From the NCBI GenBank assembly GCA_963277665.1, contig OY728152.1, positions 1,185,702,357-1,185,766,356 of the forward strand: a stretch of 64,000 nt of DNA. The letters run 5' to 3'. Origin of the DNA: Viscum album. Its lineage: Eukaryota; Streptophyta; Magnoliopsida; Santalales; Viscaceae. The notes under the pieces are model-generated. The model saw only the letters and a list, made by a program, of their open reading frames with translations, was not told the DNA's origin and did not search any database. Shown piece by piece: positions 60,680-64,000 of the stretch (positions are counted from its first letter, which is position 1; each line of letters opens with the position of its first letter). The position numbers and the translations under genes were made by a program.

Positions 60680-63600
60680 TTTAACATCTTGAGTTTTTAT
60701 TAATTTTTTTTTGAATTAAATAAATATCATTTCTCTATTTCATTTCATGATAAACCAATTTATGATTAATTAATATGAAACACCATGATAATCCTTCTAT
60801 ACAAAAAATATTGTCTTATCATGAATTTCACACACCACTATTTTTTAGAAAAATGATTATATATTAATAATATTACTATTATAAATGGGCTTCTAAAAAT
60901 AGAAATATCAATATAAATAATTAACTTTAAGACATTAAGTGTAGTGGTTTTATATAAATAGAACATTTTTCATGATTAATTATTTGATGAACTATGAAAA
61001 ATACTATATTTTAATTAAAAACATAATATTTAAATAATTTATTTAAAAACAGAAAATATAATTTTAATTTTTATTAAATATTAAATAAATAAACTATATT
61101 TCTATTTAATACGATTTAGTTCATTGAAATAAATTTTCTATTGAGATGGGATATAAAAACATTGAAAATATTAGATTATTTTCACTATAAAAACAATGTT
61201 CCTAATCACACATGTGGGATTAATTATAAATAATTTTTTCCACATTTATTACATGAATTTGGTAAAAAATATTATCTAGATGGAGTAATTATTAATTTGT
61301 AATATCTGTTATGTAGTCAAAAATTTTAGACCAAAATTAATTTTCAAAATAGTAAATATTAATTACCCCAATTATTATAAAAATGTGTTTACATAGTCTA
61401 TAAATTAAAAATATATGGGTCAAATTTACCTATACAATTAAAAAATAAAGGCTTCCGATATTTTGAACTCATCATTTCTATGTTTATAATTTGAGATTTT
61501 ACCCATTATACATTTGGAAAATGATGGAGCTGCCATCAATTTTCTAAAATGCCAAGTGTCTCCTCCATATCACTTTTAAAATGTCACCCCTCTCCAGTAT
61601 TATTAACAACACATAACCACATTTTATTATCAAATTTCTTCAAAAATAACATCCCAACCTACCACCCTCATCTTAAGAGAAATATTTTTTGAATATGTAT
61701 ATCCTAAAATGTCTTTTCATGAAAACATAATTATGATACTAGAAGAAGAGGAAATGTTTATCAAAGTGAAAATTATATTATTTCACCCACACCCATGTTA
61801 AATTGATTTTATATATTGAATAAATAATAGTCTCTGAATCATAAATATGATGATATTTTTTATGTCAAATTCATATCCTATAACAATATCTACATTCACC
61901 AAATCAGATACAAGATCATCATTTCTGTGTACAGAAAACTACCTCCTTGTGACATGATGTTATTTATTTTTCCATTACAACCTATCAATGATATTTATAA
62001 TTATTGAATTATTTTTTATATAATTTATATAAGAATTTTGAGATGTTATGATGATTCTAAAATTTTTATATAGCATATAAAATCTTGTCTTCCATTTTGT
62101 GGTAATATTATAATGTCATTCATGTGTACTGTAGACAAAAACCTCAAAAAATGATATGATTATTTCATGCTATACATAGATTTAATTAAGTATTGTATTA
62201 ATAAAAAAATATATATATATTACATAACCATTATTTTATATTTATAATATATATGACTATGTTTTGTATATTTCAATTTGAAAAGAAAAATAAAAATCTG
62301 TAACCATCCTTATATATGACCTACCTTGTATATAAATAATGTATTAAATTTCATACCACTAAATTTTATAGAATACAATAAATACATATATATTTAACAA
62401 TTTATTTAAACCATGGTTTTTATTTTGAGATGATGGAACCATAATTAAATAAGGTTGACAAAAATTATAAAATATTATTACATAAATAATAATATAAAGT
62501 CGTTATTACCCGAAACCTTACATTAACATAGAATAGTAAATAAATAGGTAATAAATGGTCAGAATAAAATAATATATGTTATTATATATAGGAATGTTGT
62601 TATTTAAATTAAGTATTATGAAATTAATTTTTTTTATAAATGATGTTTCATTTAGTAAAATGGATGTTTGGACATATGGTAAGTTATTTTTGTCTCAATA
62701 TTCCTTCTATGAGACGTATATTAAATTATGAAAAAAATATTATTTCACATTGTTTATAGAGAATCCATTGAAATTTAATATAAATAATGTATTCATCCTC
62801 ATGATATTTTATGTTTCATTTATGTTATTCTTTCACGGATCTCGTTATTCAATGATTTTAATGAATTAAGTAGTTCATTTTTACAATCCCATCTTTTATC
62901 AGGATTCGTTAGGGTTATGTTTCAATGATAAAATATTATGATATAACTATCAATAATTAAGAGTAATTTTATTATAATTTGGTTATTATTTATATATTCA
63001 ATTAATTGAACTATTTCTCTATTTCCTAGTACATAATAAAATAATGAAAACATGTTTAGATAAATTTTGAAATATTTCTATCTTCTGTTGAAAATTTGTT
63101 TTCATTCAAACACAAGTTTTCTTAAGCCAATAAAAATATATCATTGAAATCTTATGCTTTTAAAAATTAATTTCATCATAGGCTTTATATTAAATTTTTT
63201 TAAATTAATCACCATGTAATATTTATAAAAAACCATTTTTGGATTTTTCTGATAATGTGAATGGAATATAAGTTTTAATGTGTATGTAATGAAAAGTATT
63301 TTCTATCATCATGATAACTTAATTATTTTAATCTTCAATTGTAAGTATTCTATTTTATACTTAAATGTAAACATTACAAAGTATTTTTTATTTTTTAAAA
63401 ATTGTTTTTTTCAATGTAGAATGCTTATTTTCATCAAGAAATGTTTTAATTGATCTTTTAAAATTATTGTAATTCTGTAATGAGATATGGTTGTGTTACA
63501 TAATACTTTACTAGGAAATTATCCAAGGATTAAATTCTCATTATTTATCTGAATGGTATATTTTATGATCTAATGAATAATTTGAACCCCATTTATCTTT

Positions 63601-64000
63601 AATGGGATATAACATGAGAAACCCCATGTGAAATATTATCCTTTTAACTAGTTATGCTATGATGTAATGATTATGGAACACATTTCATTTCTATAGGTCA
63701 TGATTTGTTAAAAAAAAATTAGACCTAAATAATTTCTTAGGATATGATATGATTAATGTTTATGGTCTACTAACACACATAATTATGTAATTCATTATGA
63801 GGATGGTGTGAACTATATATGCCTCCAACGATTTGGGTAAATATTTATATCTTATTATATAAATAAGACTATATGAGAGGGTGAACTGAGTTCAATATGA
63901 TCGGGATATAATTGGTATTGAACATAGATCATTAATGAATTGTTGGAACTATGCTTGAATCACGTTGAGTAAAGGAATTTTCCATTATATTGTTCTTGGT
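60680..64000 (+). repeat. Element F 3' LTR, cut by the window edge
   Basis: Begins TTTAACATCTTGAG, a worn version of TGTAACACCCGAG in A. It follows the 5' LTR of F and the LTR of A to the window end: the promoter-like block at about 61545-61600 (CACCCCTCTCC), the motif at about 62117, and TGAGGATGGTGTGAACTATA near 63797 (TGAGATGGGTGGGACATATA in A at 15154). About 480 bp more would be expected beyond 64000. Confidence 0.78.

Larger units (their letters stand above)
40698..64000 (+). mobile_element. Element F: Ty3/gypsy LTR retrotransposon, split by E, continuing past the window
   Basis: An old plus-strand element. Its 5' LTR is about 40698-43521 plus 53525-54378, the primer site is at 54380, decayed gag-pol lies at 54393-60645, and the 3' LTR runs from 60680 past the right edge. 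The LTRs of F resemble those of A in layout and motifs. All coding is heavily decayed. The left boundary is uncertain: comparison with the other LTRs allows a start anywhere from about 40540 to 40700. Confidence 0.82.

Noticed and set aside
1..64000. A host gene or a new functional system
   Set aside because: I looked for spliced genes, tRNA-like folds and non-retroelement domains and saw none. Every recognisable coding piece belongs to a Ty3/gypsy element, apart from the unassigned block at 54726-55985.

Overview
This window is AT-rich plant nuclear DNA made almost entirely of long-terminal-repeat (LTR) retrotransposons of the Ty3/gypsy superfamily. I found no host gene, no tRNA or rRNA gene, and nothing bacterial. 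The evidence is decayed gag, protease, reverse transcriptase (RT), RNase H and integrase coding in Ty3/gypsy order, primer sites of the tRNA-Met type, purine tracts, paired LTRs of about 3-4 kb, and target-site duplications. The integrase tails read like the chromodomain-type tails of plant chromoviruses of the Tekay/Del kind. Repeated nesting suggests repeat-rich heterochromatin of a large plant genome. The species cannot be named from the sequence.

I name six elements A to F. Left half, a four-deep nest: D (plus strand) enters from the left edge with integrase remnants at 1-2439 and a 3' LTR at 2440-2984 that appears to resume at 38894-40697. C (plus) spans 2985-38893. B (minus) spans 3928-27158, sits inside the 5' LTR of C and is flanked by a perfect TATAC duplication. 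A (plus) spans 11989-24342 and sits inside the 5' LTR of B with a CATTG/CACTG duplication. A is the best preserved: LTRs of 3808 and 3805 bp, an intact integrase D-D-E triad and an intact RT FIDD box, but 16 in-frame stops and two small frameshifts.

Right half, a two-deep nest: F (plus) starts near 40.7 kb and runs off the right edge. Its 5' LTR is split by E (minus, 43522-53519), a derivative that has lost gag, protease and most of the RT. A, E and F have related LTRs. They share a TATA-region block, a repeated CGTACG-containing motif, and LTRs that appear to end in TA instead of CA.

Other structure includes a 25-bp tandem array in both LTRs of B (10 and 13 units in exact phase), a 27-bp array in both LTRs of C that keeps a frame open, a GC-rich island in the LTRs of B carrying a sense-strand small ORF, an 18-G run at 25484-25501, and a compositionally distinct, possibly LINE-derived block at 54726-55985 inside the gag region of F. 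No element looks able to make its own proteins. Boundaries and similarities were read by eye; no alignment or search was run.
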